DNA of 30,856 nt from Myxococcota bacterium (GCA_023150835.1 JAKLKB010000131.1:1-30856); one strand, 5' to 3'. Counted from the first letter of the stretch, positions 6,315-15,555 are shown. The notes: generated by a model from the letters alone, not told the origin. Numbers and translations: made by a program.

Positions 6315-6722
6315 TCAAGGGTTGGATTCTTCGGCGGGATCTTTAAAGTCGGGAGGGAGATCGCGGAGGGGAGAGGCTTTGGTGGTTTCAAACTGGAGCA
6401 GTTGAACTTGTCCAGCGGGCGCGCCACGGGCTTTTTGGACGTATTGGCGTTGCGTGTAATGAACGTCCACACGGCCACCCTCGCGACTGCGGCTAAAGAA
6501 AACGGCGAGCGCAGCGGCTTCTTTGAGGGTGGTTTTGGGCAAGCGGCTACATTGATCGGGGTTTTGAACGATCACATGCGAGCCAGAAGTAGGCGCGATA
6601 TGCAGCCAAAAATCGTGGGGTTTTGCGATCTTAAAGGTGAGCAGATCGTTGTCTCGGGCATTTTTCCCTACAAGGATCGTCCACCCATCCGAAGAAGTAT
6701 ACGAGCGGTAAGATTCAGCCAT
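6315..6722 (-). CDS. Stand-alone NFACT-R (DUF814) RNA-binding domain protein
   Basis: This 135-residue protein is essentially one NFACT-R domain, the C-terminal RNA-binding module of RqcH/NEMF proteins that add tails to stalled nascent chains on 50S subunits. The key blocks are present: SSDGWTILVGKNARDNDLL, then PHDFWLHIAPTSGSHVIV, then LKEAAALAVFFSRSR and VDVHYTQRQYV. The NFACT-N, HhH and coiled-coil parts of full RqcH are absent from the frame and its neighbours, so this is a natural single-domain version rather than a visibly broken gene. Start ATG 6722 has GAGGA 8 bases upstream; an ATG at 6734 is possible. A role in ribosome rescue or tRNA/rRNA binding is inferred from the domain only. 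Confidence 0.85.
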   Translation of the reverse strand: MAESYRSYTSSDGWTILVGKNARDNDLLTFKIAKPHDFWLHIAPTSGSHVIVQNPDQCSRLPKTTLKEAAALAVFFSRSREGGRVDVHYTQRQYVQKARGAPAGQVQLLQFETTKASPLRDLPPDFKDPAEESNP

Positions 6723-6800
6723 CGGGATCCTCATCGATATGACGGGGTGAGAGGAGTGACGCAATCGGCAAAAAAATCGATTTCTCGGAACTTATTGACA

Positions 6801-6930
6801 ACCCCCCCGTGTTCTCGGCCTTTCAGGCGACAGAGTCGTTGGCTTGAAAAACGACGCTCTCTTCGCCGACACGGGGTCAAGGGAGCCGCGCTCCCTTGCG
6901 GGGTTATGGGGCAGCGCCCCACAAAAACCA
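6801..6930 (-). repeat. Dispersed repeat family A, copy A2
   Basis: This copy lies between the dehydrogenase gene and the NFACT-R gene, both on the minus strand, and reads in their sense. It has two strong stems (GGGAGC/GCTCCC and GGGGC/GCCCC), the conserved CTCTTCGCCGA and GGGGTCAAGGG blocks, and a CCCGTGTTC end. The rest of the 232-bp gap (6723-6954) holds nothing else recognisable. Confidence 0.75.
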
Positions 6931-6954
6931 CTCAAAGCAAAAAGCGCTTTGGCA

Positions 6955-7875
6955 TCATCGAGAAGCGGGAGAGGAAGGCCCGCCCGCCATCTGTTCAAGC
7001 GCAAGGATCAAAGCGTGGGTGCCGCAGCGACCGTGTCCTTGGGCTTGGACGGCGGTATAGAGTTGATGGACCAAGGCCAGCCCGGGCAAAGGCAACCGCA
7101 TACGGCGTGCTTCATCCAACGCAAGCTGCATATCTTTGAGGAAATGCTCGACGAAAAATCCGGGATCGAAGTTGCGGCGCAAGATCCGAGGGGCGAGGTT
7201 TTCGAGGGTCCAACAGCCTGCGGCCCCTTTGGAGATCGAGGCCAGCATCACTTCGAGCTGGAGACCAGCGCGTGCGCCGTACAAAAGCGCTTCACACACA
7301 CCGATCATCGTCCCCGCGATGGTGATCTGGTTGCACATCTTGGTGTGCTGGCCGCATCCTGCGGGGCCTTGGTACATGATCGACTTGCCCATCAGCGAAA
7401 ACAGCGGAACTACCGTATCGACGGCATTTTTGTCTCCGCCGACCATGATCGCCAAACGCGCTTCCCGCGCTCCCACGTCGCCGCCCGAAACAGGTGCATC
7501 GATCGAAAAGACGCCTTTTTTCTGAGCGACTTCTGCGATCTCTTCGGCCAAGGATGGGGCGGTGGTCGTCATATCCACCAAGATCGTCCCCACTTCTGCC
7601 CCGACCAGCATCCCTTCGGGTCCAAAGAAGACTTGCCGCACATCTTCAGGGAATCCGACGATCGAAAAAGCGACCTGACTTTGTGCTGCGACTTGTGCCG
7701 GTGTATCGGCCCAGATCGCTCCTGCGGCAAGCAAGGGTTCGGCTTTGGCCTTGGTTCGGCTGTGGATGATCATCGAATAGCCCGCATCCAAAAGATGCTG
7801 GCACATCCAACGCCCCATCACACCCGTACCGATCCAACCGATGCGCGTCTTCTCGGGTTCAACCATCTGCAACAT
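6955..7875 (-). CDS. Beta-hydroxyacid dehydrogenase, 3-hydroxyisobutyrate dehydrogenase-like
   Basis: The 306-residue protein belongs to the NAD(P)-dependent beta-hydroxyacid dehydrogenase family (3-hydroxyisobutyrate, tartronate semialdehyde and succinic semialdehyde reductases). The N-terminal Rossmann fold has GTGVMG at 16-21. The substrate-binding block [14 protein letters not shown] is at 126-139, and the catalytic lysine is Lys179 in GQHTKMCNQ. The helical C-terminal domain is full length. The ATG at 7875 is preceded by AAGGAG, which lies inside the last codons of the upstream GST gene; the genes are 2 bp apart, so they are one operon. Substrate cannot be told from the sequence. Pairing with a GST suggests handling of reactive aldehydes or acids, but this is inference. 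Confidence 0.9.
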   Translation of the reverse strand: MLQMVEPEKTRIGWIGTGVMGRWMCQHLLDAGYSMIIHSRTKAKAEPLLAAGAIWADTPAQVAAQSQVAFSIVGFPEDVRQVFFGPEGMLVGAEVGTILVDMTTTAPSLAEEIAEVAQKKGVFSIDAPVSGGDVGAREARLAIMVGGDKNAVDTVVPLFSLMGKSIMYQGPAGCGQHTKMCNQITIAGTMIGVCEALLYGARAGLQLEVMLASISKGAAGCWTLENLAPRILRRNFDPGFFVEHFLKDMQLALDEARRMRLPLPGLALVHQLYTAVQAQGHGRCGTHALILALEQMAGGPSSPASR

Positions 7876-7877
7876 GC

Positions 7878-8684
7878 CTACGCTCCTTGGTGCTGAGGAC
7901 TTTTTGAAGGGACGCGCTCGTCTCGATACAAGCGCAAAACAAACCGACCCGCTGGATGTTCTTGAAGCGCCACCAGATCGGGGCGAAGATGTGCAGGGAC
8001 TTCTTGTGCAGGAGGAAGAAACGTCCCGTAGTTTGGGGCCAACACAGCGGGAGCCACCAAAGCAGCAAAAGTCAGATCCGCCGCGCTCAAACGATCACCC
8101 ACCAAATAACGCCGTCCATCCGAGAGTTTTTGTGCAACGTCGTCAAAGATCGCAAAAACACGCTCGCGATCTTTTTCGGCTTTGTCGCGACGGATATTCA
8201 TGGCTTTGCGCATCACAGCCCGCATCATCGGGAAAAACAAGCTCCATCGCAACTGCGACCACCGATCCTGCGAGATGCCAAACAACCGCCCCACCATCTG
8301 CCCGTCAGGCAGCAAATGGAAGTACAACCAACGGCGCACCGCAGGCCCCAAACGCTTGTCAAAGTCCGAGGCCAACGCGATCACTTCTTCCCGCTGTTCG
8401 GGAGCTTCGGGATACAAGCGCAGCGCAGGTTCGACATAGGGGTCCAAAAACAAGAGGATCGCCGCCGAATCATCGACGACTGCGTGGGGCGTCACCAACA
8501 CAGGCCGCGTGCGCCCTGCGCCAAATCTACGATTGACGATCGCGTGAAACGGCGGAAGATGCGCCTCTTCTTGAAATGACAGACCGCCGCGCTCCAAAGC
8601 CCACCGCGCTTTTTCGCAGTAGTGGCTTGGTCCGATGGTCAACAAACGCCAGCGTTCTCCTTGGGCTTGTTGCTTTTTTTCCAT
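7878..8684 (-). CDS. Glutathione S-transferase family protein
   Basis: The 268-residue product has an N-terminal thioredoxin-like GST domain: [18 protein letters not shown] (helix-1 region, with Ser and Cys as possible catalytic residues), a TRPVLVT cis-proline segment and the [11 protein letters not shown] glutathione-contact block. An all-helical C-terminal domain follows, with the N-capping motif [17 protein letters not shown]. It would conjugate glutathione to, or reduce, an unknown substrate in the cytoplasm. The ATG at 8684 has AAGGAG 7 bases upstream; the open frame upstream of it is not coding. Its stop is 2 bp from the start of the beta-hydroxyacid dehydrogenase. Glutathione reductase (gor) is also in this window, which supports a glutathione-based thiol system in this organism. 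Confidence 0.85.
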   Translation of the reverse strand: MEKKQQAQGERWRLLTIGPSHYCEKARWALERGGLSFQEEAHLPPFHAIVNRRFGAGRTRPVLVTPHAVVDDSAAILLFLDPYVEPALRLYPEAPEQREEVIALASDFDKRLGPAVRRWLYFHLLPDGQMVGRLFGISQDRWSQLRWSLFFPMMRAVMRKAMNIRRDKAEKDRERVFAIFDDVAQKLSDGRRYLVGDRLSAADLTFAALVAPAVLAPNYGTFLPPAQEVPAHLRPDLVALQEHPAGRFVLRLYRDERVPSKSPQHQGA

Positions 8685-8734
8685 ATCATCACGCTCCTTG
8701 TACGATCGAAGTGACGCAGTATCCGTCCGTGAAG

Positions 8735-8812
8735 TAAAAAAGTAGGGGCAGCCCCCCGTGGCTGCCCAACCACAGGGCTCTTTTTTGTGTACACGTCCCT
8801 CGGATATCGTAG
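8735..8812. repeat. Dispersed repeat family B, copy B3, with terminator-like hairpin
   Basis: A perfect 8-bp stem GGGCAGCC/GGCTGCCC lies at 8746-8767. On the minus strand it is followed by CTACTTTTTTAC, which resembles an intrinsic terminator between the acyl-CoA synthetase (ends 9064) and GST (starts 8684). A CTCGGATATCGTAG motif at 8799-8812 matches the motif beside the other family B copies. The rest of the 379-bp gap 8685-9063 shows no gene. Confidence 0.65.
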
Positions 8813-9063
8813 ATTGGGCCGTTTTCGTGGCGTTTTGAGTGGGCGAACGGAAGTTGGCGGACGGAAGGAAAAAGCCACCATGAAGAGGAGGGATGGTTCG
8901 CCTCAGAGACAAGAGGCCGTCATGAAGCAGGAACATCGGGGATCATACGACATCCTGAAGTCACGTGAGCGAAGGTATCGGAGCAGCCGCCCTTAGATGC
9001 CCGAAGACAGGGCCGTCGCAGCAGATCGCACCGAGATGCCGCGCACTTCTCTCGGCTCTCGTA

Positions 9064-10890
9064 TCAATCGCCACCGCCGCCGGGTACATCGCCTTGATAG
9101 AGAGAGTCGAGCAGGTCTTGGTAGCGCTTCATCACGTTGTTGCGCTTGATGCTCATCTTGGGGGTCATCATATCGTTTTCGATCGTAAAGCCTTCGTCGA
9201 GCAAAGCCCATTTTTTGGGCCGTTCGTAGCCTTTGAATTCGGCGCTGTGCTTTTTCAACTCTTCGCCGATCAAAGCGTGTGTACGGGGATCTTTGTTGAT
9301 CTCAGCCAAGGTCTCGCCCGGGACACCGTTTTGCTTGGCCCATGATTTGATGGCTGCTTCGTCGGGGTACACCAACACGACGTTGTAGAGCTTGTTAAAG
9401 CCATACAGGAAGACTTGGTCGATATAACCGCTGAGTTTGAGCAGTTCTTCGAGCGGCGAAGGCACCACATACTTGCCGTTTTCGAGCTTGTATTGTTCTT
9501 TGACACGGCCTGTGATCTTGATAAAGCCCTCAGGATCGATCGAACCCATATCACCTGTGCGAAAAGCGCGTTTGCCGTCCATATCGAAGATCACTTTGGC
9601 CGTATCTTCGGGGTGGTTGTGGTAGCCTTGCATAATGTTCGGCCCGACCACCACGATCTCCCCTTCTTGGCCTTGGGGTAGCTTTTTGCCTTCATCGTTG
9701 CAGATGTAGATCTGCACGCCCGGGATCGGCTTTCCGATCGTGCCGATTTTACGGGCTTGTGGCGAGTTGGCCGACGCGATCGGCGATGTCTCGGTCAAAC
9801 CGTAGCCTTCAAACACCAAGATGCCCACGTTGTCGATGAACATCGCCACTTCACGAGAAAGTGCTGCGCCTCCCGAGAAAGCGTACTTGAGGCGGCCCCC
9901 AAAGCGCGCTTTGACCTTGGAAAACACCAGCTTGTCAAAAAACTTGTACTGTGCATCAAGGAATGCGCTTTTCTTGCCTTGTTCAGCCAATTGACGACGC
10001 TTTTCCGCAACCTTCAAACCTTTTGTAAACAGAAAACGTGCAACCGCCGAACCTGCCGCCATCTTCTTGTTGAGGCCATCGTAGATGCGGTTAAAGATGC
10101 GTGGGACCGCAAACAACAAGGTCGGTTTGACCTCGCCAAAGTTGTCCATCAACGTGGACACACTCTCGGCGATGCCCATCGATGCGCCGCAACTGAGAAG
10201 CACATGCAACTCCACCGTTTGACCAAACGAGTGCGCCCAAGGCAAAAAGCTCAAGCTGCGGTCGTTTTGATCCATCGGAAAGAAACCGTGTACTGCGTTG
10301 ACGTTGGAGATGATGTTGCCGTGTGAGAGGATCACGCCTTTGGGTTTGCCCGTGGTTCCCGATGTGTAGATCAATCCCGCCGTTTCTTCTTCGGTGGGAT
10401 AGATCGGTGGGACGGGAGAAGCCGCGCCTTTCTTCAAGTGCCCTGCGTACGAATAGGCCGCACTTTCGGGTGCTTCAAAGCTGACGATGTGCTGAAGACC
10501 CTTGATCTCTTGGAGAAAAGACTTGGTCTTTTCGTAGATCGCTTCTTTGGCCACGAGCAGCACCTTGGCCCCAGAGTCTTCGACGATATATTTCCAATCT
10601 TTCGGCAGTTGCGACTCATACATCGGTACATAGTGCGCAGCCAAACCATACGTTGCGTACGCTGCCACCGCCCATTCCACACGATTGTCCGCGATCACCG
10701 CAACCTTGTCACCGCGTTTCACCCCAAGCAAGGCCAACGCAGCACGAAATTTGTCCACATCTTGACCGAATTCTTCGTGGGTCATCCACTGATACGCGCC
10801 GTTTTTCTTGGTCCCAAACAACAAGTTCTTTGCGTACCGTTGGCGGGCTTTCACTTGCATATCCACAAGCGAAGAAAAATTCTCAGCCAT
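9064..10890 (-). CDS. Long-chain fatty acid-CoA ligase (AMP-forming), FadD15-type
   Basis: This 608-residue ANL-superfamily enzyme activates a fatty acid with ATP and joins it to CoA, forming AMP. Diagnostic blocks appear in order: YTSGTTGKPKG at 175-185 (P-loop), LPWAHSFGQ near 216-224, the AMP-binding GYGLTETSP at 362-370, TGDM with the ribose-binding Asp, and the C-terminal lysine region MTPKMSIKRN close to the end. Length and motif spelling match the long-chain group rather than 4-coumarate-CoA ligases. ATG 10890 has GAGGAG 6 bases upstream. It is transcribed alone or with a leader from the 585-bp divergent gap shared with rpsD. Fatty acid degradation or recycling of membrane acyl chains is likely; the substrate chain length is not visible. 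Confidence 0.92.
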   Translation of the reverse strand: MAENFSSLVDMQVKARQRYAKNLLFGTKKNGAYQWMTHEEFGQDVDKFRAALALLGVKRGDKVAVIADNRVEWAVAAYATYGLAAHYVPMYESQLPKDWKYIVEDSGAKVLLVAKEAIYEKTKSFLQEIKGLQHIVSFEAPESAAYSYAGHLKKGAASPVPPIYPTEEETAGLIYTSGTTGKPKGVILSHGNIISNVNAVHGFFPMDQNDRSLSFLPWAHSFGQTVELHVLLSCGASMGIAESVSTLMDNFGEVKPTLLFAVPRIFNRIYDGLNKKMAAGSAVARFLFTKGLKVAEKRRQLAEQGKKSAFLDAQYKFFDKLVFSKVKARFGGRLKYAFSGGAALSREVAMFIDNVGILVFEGYGLTETSPIASANSPQARKIGTIGKPIPGVQIYICNDEGKKLPQGQEGEIVVVGPNIMQGYHNHPEDTAKVIFDMDGKRAFRTGDMGSIDPEGFIKITGRVKEQYKLENGKYVVPSPLEELLKLSGYIDQVFLYGFNKLYNVVLVYPDEAAIKSWAKQNGVPGETLAEINKDPRTHALIGEELKKHSAEFKGYERPKKWALLDEGFTIENDMMTPKMSIKRNNVMKRYQDLLDSLYQGDVPGGGGD

Positions 10891-11475
10891 CGCTCTCTCC
10901 TCAAATGTAACGAAAGACTGCTTGTGCCGACGCGTACGCCCGCTCCTGCGCAGCGCACACCCCTCAAACAGCAAAAATGTTTCTTATCAGCGCTGCAACC
11001 ACCTAGGCAGCTATGCCCTCTCAAGCCCTTCTAGGGTCCCGAGATATCGCCCCTTTGTGGATGCGCATTGCAGGCTTAGCAGATGCCCATCCGAAAATCA
11101 AGCCATCGCCCTGCTTTTGTTTCAACGCCTACTGAAAATTCGCTTGACAACAGGAACCTCTGCGTTGTATCTCTGTCCCCCTAAAAATGCGTCGTTTGGA
11201 TCACACGATCCTTGCCATCCACGCAAACACCCTTTGCACAACGCACACGACGCACACCAAATCGAGATCAGACTCCACATCTTAGACCTGTGGCGTTCTC
11301 CTCGTCACAAGGCCCTTTCATGTTTCGCGCAGGTTTCTTCTCTGCGGCTGGAGAATCGACCTACCTCAATCGCGAGATCATCCGTCAAGCCTTGCTGCTT
11401 CACCTTGCAAACACAAACTATCCTTTTGACTTTCTTGCGCAACATCGCGCAAAACGATTCTTTGGAGGTTCCCTC
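10891..11475. other. 585-bp divergent intergenic region between the acyl-CoA ligase gene and rpsD
   Basis: No convincing gene is present; the open frame running into rpsD is only an upstream extension without a ribosome site. A sigma70-like TTGACA lies at 11144-11149. The final 300 bp would then form a long rpsD leader. I see no recognisable riboswitch or S4 autoregulatory fold, but cannot fold it here. Confidence 0.5.
11144..11173 (+). promoter_or_regulatory. Putative rpsD promoter
   Basis: TTGACA at 11144-11149 is followed after 18 bp by TATCTC (11168-11173), a weak -10. It is the best sigma70-like match in the divergent gap and would give a leader of about 295 nt before rpsD. Confidence 0.35.
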
Positions 11476-12090
11476 ATGGCCCGTTATACCGGCCCCCGTG
11501 TAAAAAAGATGCGCAGCTTGGGCGTCAACCTGCCCGGCCTTTCTCGTAAATCCATGGACAAGCGTCCTTATCCCCCCGGTCAGCACGGCAAAGTCGGACG
11601 TCGTAAACTCACCGAATATGGCCGCCGTCTGCTCGAAAAGCAAAAACTCCGCGTCAACTATGGACTTACCGAACGCCAACTGCGCAACACCATGTCTGCC
11701 GCCAAAAGCAGCAAACTCGACACGGGTATCAAGCTGCTCGAACTCCTTGAGCGCCGCCTTGACAACGTCGTCTTCCGCGCTGGCTTCGCCGCCACCATCC
11801 CCGCTGCACGCCAGTTGATCAACCACGGGCACATCACCGTCAACGGACGTCGTGTGGATATCCCCTCTTACACCGTCAACCAAGGCGACCTTGTTCGCCC
11901 CCGCGAAAAGACCGCCAAAAAAGCCTTCGTCTTGGAAGCCGTCAAAAGCCCCTCGCTGATCCGCCCCAACTGGATGTCTTTCGATGAAGCCGAGATGACC
12001 GCCACCATCATGACCCTCCCCGACGGAGAAAGCGTGCCTTTCCCCATCGAGATCCAGTACGTCATCGAATTCTACGCCAAAAGCCTCTAA
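11476..12090 (+). CDS. rpsD: 30S ribosomal protein S4
   Basis: This 204-residue protein is the primary 16S rRNA-binding protein of the small subunit that nucleates body assembly and takes part in decoding accuracy. It starts MARYTGPRVKKMRSLG, has the YPPGQHG motif and EKQKLRVNYGLTERQLR in the N-terminal region, and a clear S4 RNA-binding domain (RRLDNVVFRAGFAATIPAAR, then INHGHITVNGRRVDIPSY). It lacks the zinc-binding cysteines, so it is the C-minus form. The ATG at 11476 has GGAGG 7 bases upstream. It stands apart from any other ribosomal or rpoA gene; an NhaC-type antiporter follows after 69 bp. In many bacteria rpsD lies in the alpha operon, so a separate locus is a useful taxonomic hint. 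Confidence 0.97.
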   Translation: MARYTGPRVKKMRSLGVNLPGLSRKSMDKRPYPPGQHGKVGRRKLTEYGRRLLEKQKLRVNYGLTERQLRNTMSAAKSSKLDTGIKLLELLERRLDNVVFRAGFAATIPAARQLINHGHITVNGRRVDIPSYTVNQGDLVRPREKTAKKAFVLEAVKSPSLIRPNWMSFDEAEMTATIMTLPDGESVPFPIEIQYVIEFYAKSL

Positions 12091-12159
12091 GCCCCTCCCA
12101 CACCTCCACTTCCCCCCACATCTCCAAGCACAAAGGGCGCTTTCGGTCCAAAACCCTCC

Positions 12160-14004
12160 ATGCCCCAAAACCACGCACACAACCCAAGCCTCTGGCTACG
12201 GCTCTTTCAAACACCCACCCTCTGGCTGTGGGGATTGGCCTTGTCTGTGGGCTACGTTGTTGGAGCCTACATCCCCGCAACGTGGACCGTTGAACAAGTC
12301 CCCTTGGATGTTCAACAAAAGCAGGAAAAGCTGTCTGACTCCGTCGAAGAAAAGTCGGTATCTCCGAGCGCAACTCGACCTACGCCCATAATGAAGCTAT
12401 TTTACACCGTCGAAGGAAAGTCCGCCGCTCTCGAAAAGATCTTCTCTTATGACACTTCACCGCTTCATCCGCAAACGATCCTCGCCCACAACAAAGCAGG
12501 CACTTCACCCACCCTTCGCCAAGCCGTTGTCAAAAAAGACATCCTCGGACAAGGCTCCCCCACATCAAGCTATCTCCTCCAAAAAGCCCGTCGCCACTGG
12601 GGTTGGTGGTCTCTGCTGCCCGCAATCATCGCGATCCTGTTGTGCTGGATCACCCGTGAACCCATAACCGCCCTCTTTGGTGGAGTGCTTGCGGGCGTAT
12701 GTTTGCTCGGTCGCCACAACATCACGGAGGCTGTGTCCGCGATGACGGCACAAAACACCGCTGGCGTGTTGCTGTTGTACTTGGTGCTGCTTGGTGGGTT
12801 GTTGGGACTGTGGTCTCGAACGGGTGCGGCACAGGCGTTTGCGGACTTGGTGGCACGAAGGTTTGTGCGTGGGCCGCGCAGCGCACGTTTGGTCGCGTGG
12901 GGTTTGGGCGTGCTGTTCTTTCAAGGCGGAACCATGAGCACCGTCTTGGTCGGAACCACCGTCAAACCCCTTGCGGATGCCCACAAGATCAGCCACGAAG
13001 AATTGTCCTACATCGTGGACTCAACCGCTTCTCCGATCGCCTGTTTACTGGCCTTTAACGCATGGCCGGGCTACGTCCAAGCCTTCCTTTTTGTACCCGG
13101 CATTGCTTGGCTTTCGACCGAAACCTTGCGCATCCAATTTTTCTTTCTGTGTATTCCTTTTTCTTTTTATGCGATCTTGGCCGTCATGGGGACCTTTTTA
13201 CTGTGTATCGATCGGGCTCCATTTTTGGGGCGTCGGATGCACGCAGCGATCCGCCGCGCCCGAGAAACAGGGCAACTTGACGCGCCCGATGCCCAACCTC
13301 TCGCCGCCAAAGAACTCCACGCCAACCATGTCCCTTCGGGCTATACTCCCCATGTGATCGAGTTCTTCCTTCCTTTCGGCGTCTTGATCGGCATCGCGGT
13401 TGGAACCTTTTTGTGGATGGGAACACCGCAGATCCGTTGGGCTTTTGGAGCCGCTGTCTTGATCGCTTTTGTGACCACGATGCTTCGCGGGATGTCTTTG
13501 CGTTGCTTGATCGAGGGCTTTGGTGACGGACTCAAGGGCGTTGTGATGGGTTCCGTCATTCTGGTCTTGGCGATCACCCTTGGCGGCATCAGCAGCGAAG
13601 CGGGTGGCGGTATCTTTCTCGTCGAGCTGCTCGGCAAGACCGTTCCTTTTTGGGCCTTGCCTGTGATGCTTCAACTGATCACCATCGTGATCTCCTTTTC
13701 GACAGGCACAAGCTGGGGAACGTATGCCGTCACCTTCCCGCTCGCGATGCCCCTTGCTTGGGCTGTTGCACAATCGCAAGGACTCGCACACCCCCAATTC
13801 TTCATGATCTTGTGTTTTGCTGCCGTCATGAACGGCAGCGTCTTTGGCGATCAATGTTCTCCCATCTCCGACACCACCATCCTTAGCTCGATGTGTACGG
13901 GCTGCGACTTGATGGATCACGTCCGCACACAACTCCCGCAAGCCTCGGTCGCTGCGCTGCTTGCGGGCATCGGGTGGACTGCGTGCGCTTTTTTGGCTGT
14001 CTAG
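12160..14004 (+). CDS. NhaC-family Na+/H+ antiporter
   Basis: The 614-residue inner-membrane protein has about 11-12 hydrophobic segments. The NhaC-family hallmark is near the C-terminus: AVMNGSVFGDQCSPISDTTI, with charged and polar residues inside the membrane. Supporting blocks are FQGGTMSTVLVGTTVKPL and FSTGTSWGTYAVTFPLA. It should exchange cytoplasmic Na+ for H+, or a related solute such as lactate/malate or arginine/ornithine. Between the first membrane helix (about residues 20-40) and the second (about 145-165) is an unusual hydrophilic segment of about 100 residues rich in Lys, Ser, Thr and Pro. The start ATG has no obvious Shine-Dalgarno, so the start is less certain, but the first helix looks real. 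No terminator is seen between it and rpsD. Confidence 0.88.
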   Translation: MPQNHAHNPSLWLRLFQTPTLWLWGLALSVGYVVGAYIPATWTVEQVPLDVQQKQEKLSDSVEEKSVSPSATRPTPIMKLFYTVEGKSAALEKIFSYDTSPLHPQTILAHNKAGTSPTLRQAVVKKDILGQGSPTSSYLLQKARRHWGWWSLLPAIIAILLCWITREPITALFGGVLAGVCLLGRHNITEAVSAMTAQNTAGVLLLYLVLLGGLLGLWSRTGAAQAFADLVARRFVRGPRSARLVAWGLGVLFFQGGTMSTVLVGTTVKPLADAHKISHEELSYIVDSTASPIACLLAFNAWPGYVQAFLFVPGIAWLSTETLRIQFFFLCIPFSFYAILAVMGTFLLCIDRAPFLGRRMHAAIRRARETGQLDAPDAQPLAAKELHANHVPSGYTPHVIEFFLPFGVLIGIAVGTFLWMGTPQIRWAFGAAVLIAFVTTMLRGMSLRCLIEGFGDGLKGVVMGSVILVLAITLGGISSEAGGGIFLVELLGKTVPFWALPVMLQLITIVISFSTGTSWGTYAVTFPLAMPLAWAVAQSQGLAHPQFFMILCFAAVMNGSVFGDQCSPISDTTILSSMCTGCDLMDHVRTQLPQASVAALLAGIGWTACAFLAV

Positions 14005-14030
14005 TCCCGTTAGAACTTACGCGGTTGGGC

Positions 14031-14160
14031 TGATTTTGTGGGTTTCACCCCACACCCCACCCTAGACTGTCGCCCCTTGACCCCGTTTTGGCGAAGAGAT
14101 CGCAGGTTTTTCAAAACAACGACCCTCTCGCGAGAAGTGACCCGAACACGGCTTTTTTTG
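14031..14160 (+). repeat. Dispersed repeat family A, copy A3
   Basis: This copy sits between the antiporter gene and gor, both on the plus strand, and reads in their sense: TTGTGGG...CCCCAC, then CCCCTTGACCCCGTTTTGGC, GAAGAGATCGC, CGACCCTCTCGCGAGAAG and CCCGAACACGGCTTTTTTTGG. The final T-run after the GC-rich block could assist termination. Confidence 0.75.
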
Positions 14161-14202
14161 GCTACTGCGCAAGTCCTATCCCATTCAAGGAGCCTAAGAG
14201 AT

Positions 14203-15555
14203 ATGGCAAACAAAACATACGATTATCTAGTGCTTGGAGCAGGAAGCGGAGGTTTGGCTTCCGCACGACGTGCGGCTTCTTATGGCGCAAAGGTCGCGCT
14301 GTTTGAGGCCGATCAGATCGGCGGAACCTGTGTCAATCGCGGGTGTGTCCCCAAAAAAGTGATGTTCCACGCAGCCAGTCTGGCCGAAGATCTCCAAGAT
14401 CTCCCCACCTACGGCTTTGAGATCGAACGCAAAGGCTTCGATTGGAAGGCGCTTGTCGAACGGCGCACTGCCTACATCCATCGCCTTCACGAGATCTACC
14501 ACCGCAATATCAAACGCGAAGGCATCGATTACATCCAAGGATGGGCGCGTTTAGTCGGCCCACACACGGTCGAAGCCAATGGCGAATCCTACGAGGCCCC
14601 GCACATCCTTCTTCCGATGGGCGGACGGCCCGATATCCCCCGTGGGATCAAAGGCTCCGAACATGGCATCACCTCCGACGAATTCTTCAAACTCGACCGA
14701 CTACCGCGTCGCGTGGCCGTCGTCGGTTCGGGCTATATCGCGGTCGAGATCGCTGGCATCCTACGCGCCCTTGGTTCCGACGTTTGCATATTTGTTCGCA
14801 GCGACCGCTTGCTGCGCTCGTTTGATGTCATGCTCCAAGAACGCCTACGCGACGAGATGATCGCCCAAGGTATCCACATCCACTTTAACTCCGCCATCGA
14901 ATCCATCGAAGGCAAAGACGGCGAAGAACTCCATTTTTATTGCAGCAACGGACTTGTTCACAAAGGTTACGACTGTCTGCTGTGGGCTGTTGGCCGCGTC
15001 CCACTCACCCGCGATATCGGCCTCGAAGCCGCAGGCATCGAGATCACTCGCGAAGGCCATATCGTTGTCGATGCTTTCCAAAATACCACTGCCCAAGGGA
15101 TCTATGCCCTCGGTGATGTGACTGAAAGCCCCGCCCTTACGCCACTTGCGATCGCTGCTGGACGTAAACTCGCTGACCGCCTCTTTGGTGGACACAACGA
15201 CGCACGCCAACTCTACGATCAGATCCCCAGCGCGGTCTTTTCTCATCCCCCCATCGGAACCGTCGGTCTCACCGAACGCGAAGCCCGCTCTCGCTACGAA
15301 GACGTCAAGATCTACACCGCCCAATTCACCAACATGTTCTACGCTCTCGGCGACCACAAACCCAAAACCGCCATGAAGCTGATCGTCCACGGCAAAGATG
15401 AACACATCCTCGGCATCCATCTCATCGGACGCAACGCCGACGAGATCATCCAAGGCTTCGCTGTGGCCCTTCGCATGGGCGCTTGCAAAGCCGACCTTGA
15501 CGCCACCCTCGCCATCCACCCCACCAGTGCCGAAGAACTCGTCACCTTGCGCTAA
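14203..15555 (+). CDS. gor: Glutathione-disulfide reductase
   Basis: This 450-residue FAD- and NADPH-dependent enzyme reduces oxidised glutathione in the cytoplasm. FAD binding is shown by LGAGSGGLASARRA at 11-24, and the redox disulfide by GGTCVNRGCVPKK (Cys43 and Cys48). The NADPH Rossmann motif is GSGYIAVEIAGIL, with basic residues further on in FVRSDRLLRSFD that match NADPH-specific Gor. The active-site base of the partner subunit is in the C-terminal AIHPTSAEELVTL (His439, Glu444). It is full length for the family. An AAGGAG lies 11 bases before the ATG. Its stop overlaps the convergent small membrane gene by 4 bp. With the GST gene in the window it supports glutathione-based thiol chemistry. 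Confidence 0.95.
   Translation: MANKTYDYLVLGAGSGGLASARRAASYGAKVALFEADQIGGTCVNRGCVPKKVMFHAASLAEDLQDLPTYGFEIERKGFDWKALVERRTAYIHRLHEIYHRNIKREGIDYIQGWARLVGPHTVEANGESYEAPHILLPMGGRPDIPRGIKGSEHGITSDEFFKLDRLPRRVAVVGSGYIAVEIAGILRALGSDVCIFVRSDRLLRSFDVMLQERLRDEMIAQGIHIHFNSAIESIEGKDGEELHFYCSNGLVHKGYDCLLWAVGRVPLTRDIGLEAAGIEITREGHIVVDAFQNTTAQGIYALGDVTESPALTPLAIAAGRKLADRLFGGHNDARQLYDQIPSAVFSHPPIGTVGLTEREARSRYEDVKIYTAQFTNMFYALGDHKPKTAMKLIVHGKDEHILGIHLIGRNADEIIQGFAVALRMGACKADLDATLAIHPTSAEELVTLR

Noticed and set aside
6844-7896. Plus-strand frame of 350 codons opposite the beta-hydroxyacid dehydrogenase
   Set aside because: The minus-strand gene has all family motifs and a ribosome site; the plus-strand frame has none.
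9064-10890. The acyl-CoA ligase as the p-coumarate-activating enzyme for the PYP-type protein
   Set aside because: Length and motif spelling match long-chain fatty acid-CoA ligases, and no tyrosine ammonia lyase gene is in the window; proximity of 5 kb is not evidence.
11212-11475. N-terminal extension of S4 by 88 residues
   Set aside because: The frame is open but S4 starts at MARYTGPR, which has a GGAGG site at proper spacing; the extension has no ribosome site and no family similarity.
11305-12180. Minus-strand frame of 291 codons opposite rpsD
   Set aside because: It lies fully antisense to an unambiguous S4 gene and has a Gly/Asp/Val-rich translation without recognisable motifs.
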